Shown here: in pieces, positions 60,773 through 63,710 of the stretch
Layout: every line of letters begins with the position of its first letter
How positions within the stretch are numbered: position 1 is the first letter of the stretch
Origin: PWND01 sp964614525
Lineage (GTDB): Bacteria > Bacteroidota > Bacteroidia > Bacteroidales > UBA7960
DNA: 63,710 bases
Direction: 5' to 3'
Assembly: GCA_964614525.1 (NCBI GenBank)
Contig: CAZTPA010000010.1
Coordinates: forward strand, 1 to 63,710
Made by a program: the position numbers and the translations under genes
The notes under the pieces: generated by a model
The model's input: the letters and a program-made list of their open reading frames with translations, nothing else
What the model was told of the DNA's origin: nothing
Databases searched by the model: none

Positions 60773-61217
60773 AATTATATGTTTTTGAGTTTGGTAATAG
60801 TGTTGTCTTATCTAGACTTGTATTCAATAGAAAAATTTAGTCTTTTTATAATACGAGATGCTAAATTAACATTTATTAATATGAAATCAAAAAAAATCTA
60901 TATTAAAATATTATTGCTAAAGTTGATATAAAGTTGATATTAGGAATAGAGTTCATGTGGATTTTGTCTAGAAACAAGATGTGATAGAAAATAGCTATTC
61001 AAGTTTTTATGTAGTTGTAATGAAAGCATTACATAAAGCAGTCTGTCCGGAATTTACATTACGAATTGGTACAATCGAAGGAAATACCTACATTTGTGAT
61101 TAAGCATGAACAGCTCTGTAAATCCAGAGGTTCGCGCACAGCTCTGAGAAAAGGGTAGGGGGATGTACTCTTCGCGGTTTAACTAAATTGGAATGTTATT
61201 TGAATAAATTGATAAAT
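60773..61217. other. Intergenic region before the pseudouridine synthase gene
   Basis: This 445-base stretch separates divergent genes. It carries a -7 element (61089-61096) and, around 61110-61145, repeats that could form alternative hairpins. The first 250 bases are AT-rich and without features. Confidence 0.5.
61089..61096 (+). promoter_or_regulatory. -7 promoter element upstream of the pseudouridine synthase gene
   Basis: TACATTTG matches TAnnTTTG. A transcript would begin about 115 bases before the likely ATG at 61218 and include the CTCTG/CAGAG repeats at 61111-61145. Confidence 0.45.
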
Positions 61218-61925
61218 ATGCAGGAAAAAGGATCATCTATAAAAAAACCGTCAAAGAAACACCAGCCAAAAGGACTTTCAATTCTTTATGAGGATGATGT
61301 TATTCTTGTTGTAGACAAAATAAATGGTCTGCTAACTGTGGGAACTGACAGAGAGAAATATAAAACAGCTTATTTTCTTTTGAATGATTATGTTAAAAAA
61401 GGGAATACCCGATCAAAAAATCGCGTATTTGTAGTACATCGTTTGGATAAAGATACTTCAGGAGTTTTGATTTTTGCCAAAAACGAAGAAGCAAAACGTT
61501 TTTTGCAGGATGAATGGAAAACTTTCAGTAAAAAGTATTTTGCTTTAGTACATGGTATTCTTCAGGACAAAGCAGGAGAAATCACATCATATTTATATGA
61601 AAATAAGGCATATAGAGTGTATTCTGTGAATGATCCGGAAAAAGGGAAACTGGCTAAAACAGCTTATAGGGTCATTAAAGAAACTGAGAATTTCAGTCTG
61701 CTTGAAATCGATCTTCTTACAGGCAGAAAAAATCAAATTCGTGTTCACTTATCCGAAAAGGGACATCCTGTTGTTGGAGATAAAACATATGGAAAATCAG
61801 ATAAAGGTATTAAAAGCTTAGCACTTCATTCTTCTTCACTTAAAATAACACATCCGATAACAAAGAAAAAAATGAGTTTTGAGACAGGGATACCTTCTTA
61901 TTTTAAGTCACTGCTTAAATTATAG
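61218..61925 (+). CDS. RluA-family RNA pseudouridine synthase
   Basis: The ATG at 61218 gives 235 residues; an in-frame TTG ten codons upstream (61188) is less likely. The catalytic motif HRLDKDTSGVLIF (Asp in RLD) is present, with the C-terminal LTGRKNQIRVHLSEKGHPVV and GDKTYG motifs. No S4 domain is present, so it resembles the short RluA branch, which modifies rRNA or tRNA uridines; the exact target is not known. Confidence 0.9.
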   Translation: MQEKGSSIKKPSKKHQPKGLSILYEDDVILVVDKINGLLTVGTDREKYKTAYFLLNDYVKKGNTRSKNRVFVVHRLDKDTSGVLIFAKNEEAKRFLQDEWKTFSKKYFALVHGILQDKAGEITSYLYENKAYRVYSVNDPEKGKLAKTAYRVIKETENFSLLEIDLLTGRKNQIRVHLSEKGHPVVGDKTYGKSDKGIKSLALHSSSLKITHPITKKKMSFETGIPSYFKSLLKL

Positions 61926-62205
61926 GCAGCAAAATTTTAATAGGCTTTATACCCTTTGAAGGAGGAGGTTTGCTATGGCCGACACGCTTATGCTAGATCT
62001 AGTGTTTTAGGGGTCTGGTCTTCCAAATTTTCAGCGGAGCGTGCTTAGACTCGTTGAGAAAACTATGCAGCCTTGACTTTTATGTTCTTTTTATGTCAAA
62101 AAATATGAAGAAATATTTTCTTAATCTTTTGGCATTGCCCAAAAGAATATAAAACCCTTGCAAAACGAATGTATCCACCTCACTAACCCAATATTTCAAT
62201 AAAAC
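61926..62205. other. Intergenic region with a short Shine-Dalgarno-led reading frame
   Basis: The 280 bases contain GGAGGAGG at 61961-61968 followed after 6 bases by an 11-codon frame (ATG at 61975, TAG ending at 62010: MADTLMLDLVF). A perfect palindrome CTAGATCTAG lies within it. Nothing else could be supported. Confidence 0.4.
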
Positions 62206-62574
62206 ATGGGGGAGACTCAAGACTTCAACAAAGAAGAGTTTACTAAAGAAATCCTGGTAGAAATCAAGTCTTTATTAAGTGAGCATGAAAGAAGAATAGA
62301 AAAAAAGTTTGATAATATAAATAGCGGTTTGAACTGGGCTGTTGGTTTAAGTGCTGCCGGTGCTCTTTTGACTGATAAAGCAAAAAATAATTTTTATAAA
62401 GGTATTCAAAACATAATTCCGGGCATTTTCCCGCAAGCAAATCCTTCACATAACTTGCAAGGTTCAAGTAAATCAAACCAAGTTAAAGTAGATTGGTCTA
62501 AAATTAAGGGCTTAGGCCAGAATGCTAATATTAATAACGAAATAAAACCTGAAGCAAATAATACTGTGTCATAA
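62206..62574 (+). CDS. Small protein of unknown function
   Basis: The 122-residue protein has an N-terminal charged helix (FTKEILVEIKSLLSEHERRI), a short hydrophobic stretch (LNWAVGLSAAGALLT) that may be a membrane segment or amphipathic helix, and a Gly/Asn/Ser-rich tail. I do not recognise a family. The frame has ordinary codon use, and an ATG preceded by an A-rich stretch. It is followed by a long gap. Confidence 0.55.
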   Translation: MGETQDFNKEEFTKEILVEIKSLLSEHERRIEKKFDNINSGLNWAVGLSAAGALLTDKAKNNFYKGIQNIIPGIFPQANPSHNLQGSSKSNQVKVDWSKIKGLGQNANINNEIKPEANNTVS

Positions 62575-62703
62575 ATTCGATATAAATATAAAAGGACTTT
62601 ACCTAAGTGATTAACAATATAAAAATAGAGACTGAAACTCTTTAACAATAAATTAAAAGAGGTTAAAATAACTTCAACAGCAATAACCAATTATGTTGTT
62701 TGT

Positions 62704-62736
62704 TTTGTTTTTAGCATAAAGACATCTCTATCTTTG
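62704..62736 (+). promoter_or_regulatory. Orphan Bacteroidota promoter
   Basis: TTTG at 62704-62707 and TATCTTTG at 62729-62736 are separated by 21 bases. No coding start lies within a useful distance downstream; the nearest ATG (62759) is followed at once by a stop. Confidence 0.6.
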
Positions 62737-63199
62737 CACTTTGTAAATTAAACTAAGATGCTTTTCTAATGCTCTTTTAGCAGCTTTAATCGGATTGAAG
62801 GTTTTCTTGCAATTTAATTACACCCATCGTCTTATGTTTTTACACCGCTTTTTTTTTTGACTATTATCTCTTTTTTAATTTGTCAGTGGACAATATGAAA
62901 AAATTATATTAATTAAATGTCAAAACTTTATCAGAAATGAAATAAAGACCTTGCAATCTCATCAACATAATCATGCTCTTTGTTTAATTTTAGCTTTTAT
63001 ATGTGCTAAACATAAATTTTTAGGTAAAAAACCTAAGTATTTTAAAAATGATTCGCTATGTTTGTTGCACAAATTCAAAATAATAAAGAACTTATTAAGA
63101 AAGCATACATGTAGATAGCGTTTGCACAGGAGATGATTAGGGAAAAGTTGCTTCTTAGATGTGAAATTGCGAAAATATTGATATTTTTGAACCTGATTT

Positions 63200-63232
63200 A
63201 AAAATCGCTAAATGGGTTCTGCGATTTTTTTT
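63200..63232 (+). terminator. Intrinsic terminator
   Basis: The arms AAAAATCGC (63200-63208) and GCGATTTTT (63221-63229) pair perfectly and the right arm runs into a T-tract. No gene precedes it within 600 bases, so it would end the transcript from the orphan promoter. Confidence 0.7.
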
Positions 63233-63236
63233 GAGT

Positions 63237-63244
63237 TAAATTTG
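63237..63244 (+). promoter_or_regulatory. -7 promoter element of the gene at 63285
   Basis: TAAATTTG matches TAnnTTTG. It starts immediately after the terminator and ends 40 bases before the ATG at 63285. Confidence 0.4.
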
Positions 63245-63284
63245 AAAAAATGAATTTTTAGAACCCTCTTAATATTATTTTATT

Positions 63285-63710
63285 ATGAAAAAGTTATATT
63301 TATCTATAGCATTATTGCTATTAGCCACTGTAGGTACTAATGCACAAGAAGGATTCGAATTGTCTGAGGATTTTAAAAAAAATCCAATGTCAAAAGATCT
63401 TTTCGAAAAAGAAGATTTTTGTTTTGTTCAACAACATGATTTTATCGAACATTTTGAACAAAATATGTTAAAAAAACAACAAAGCAACTGGCAATTAGAC
63501 TCTGTTTATTCCTGTGAGTTCCAGTCAGAGTCTGATTCTTTGCTAAAACTAAGAGTTATTTACGAATATGATTCAGCCGGGAACACTGCTTTATGGACAC
63601 AATACAATTGGGATACCGAAAATGAGGTGTGGGTTGGAGATTGCAAAGGTGAATCCGACTATGATTCAGCCGGGAACTTGACTTTACATGCAAGTTACAA
63701 TTGGAACACC
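63285..63710 (+). CDS. Secreted repeat protein, 3' partial
   Basis: The frame from the ATG at 63285 runs to the end of the window (142 codons so far). It has a signal peptide (MKKLYLSIALLLLATVGTNA). The last part shows the start of a repeat: YEYDSAGNTALWTQYNWDTE followed about 33 residues later by SDYDSAGNLTLHASYNWNT. The pattern YDSAGN...YNW is of the kind that recurs many times in Bacteroidota secreted proteins with C-terminal T9SS sorting domains; whether this one has such a domain cannot be seen. Function unknown. Confidence 0.85.
   Translation, partial: MKKLYLSIALLLLATVGTNAQEGFELSEDFKKNPMSKDLFEKEDFCFVQQHDFIEHFEQNMLKKQQSNWQLDSVYSCEFQSESDSLLKLRVIYEYDSAGNTALWTQYNWDTENEVWVGDCKGESDYDSAGNLTLHASYNWNT

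Larger units (their letters stand above)
62575..63284. other. Long non-coding stretch with promoter and terminator but no gene
   Basis: No credible gene lies in these 710 bases. A good promoter (62704-62736) and an intrinsic terminator (63200-63232) face the same way on the + strand and enclose about 490 bases that lack an open reading frame longer than about 30 codons. A small RNA or a leader is possible. A second -7 element (63237-63244) then serves the gene at 63285. Confidence 0.5.

Overview
The window is AT-rich DNA from a member of the Bacteroidota, probably a Bacteroidales- or Marinilabiliales-like lineage. Several signs agree: -7 promoter elements of the Bacteroidota type (TAnnTTTG, often TATCTTTG) sit before many transcription units, Shine-Dalgarno sequences are rare, a secreted nuclease-like protein ends in a type IX secretion sorting domain, the TamA homologue is a lipoprotein (TamL type), and the ribosomal protein L36 lacks its zinc ligands. 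The species cannot be named from the sequence alone.

Bases 1-15600 hold the S10-spc-alpha ribosomal protein cluster, all on the + strand. It starts inside rplC and runs to rplQ, with secY, map, infA and rpoA in their usual places. Gene spacing is tight except for three gaps of 167-226 bases (before rpmC, rpmD and rpsK). Each gap contains inverted repeats that could fold in RNA, and the first also contains a promoter. L30 and L17 both carry long Lys/Glu-rich C-terminal tails; the L30 tail is the more surprising. The cluster ends at a good intrinsic terminator before eno.

Bases 15700-22930 are housekeeping and transport genes: enolase, a secreted EEP-family protein, a Na/phosphate cotransporter with a PhoU-like tail, fructose-1,6-bisphosphatase and a sodium:solute symporter. 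Bases 22930-27100 are an accessory patch. It holds repeat-rich non-coding DNA, a stand-alone FloA N-terminal domain, a small lipoprotein, a HigB/HigA toxin-antitoxin pair, a methyltransferase and a decayed lipoprotein gene. The small genes are separated by related degenerate repeats that look like integron or gene-cassette recombination sites; no integrase lies in the window.

Bases 27100-34020 hold an AAA+ ATPase, a GNAT-nitrilase fusion with a small membrane protein behind it, a protein of six BON domains, and an msrB-msrA pair. Bases 34160-40000 form the most system-like cluster: a TetR regulator, an outer-membrane barrel protein, an ABC ATPase, two FtsX-type permeases and a LolA-like periplasmic protein. 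Together they could move a lipid or lipoprotein between the membranes. Then come mfd, a tandem 172-base-period repeat, glmM, tamL, a RecD-like helicase, manA, and a phosphoenolpyruvate carboxykinase carrying an extra C-terminal region of about 213 residues, of which about 210 have no counterpart in ordinary enzymes. The last part holds a large DUF5916 outer-membrane protein, a split lysine-ketoglutarate reductase / saccharopine dehydrogenase pair for lysine breakdown, a secreted GGFAVGG-repeat protein, an RluA-type pseudouridine synthase, a small unknown protein, and the start of a secreted repeat protein cut off by the window end. No tRNA, rRNA, CRISPR array, transposase or phage gene was seen.
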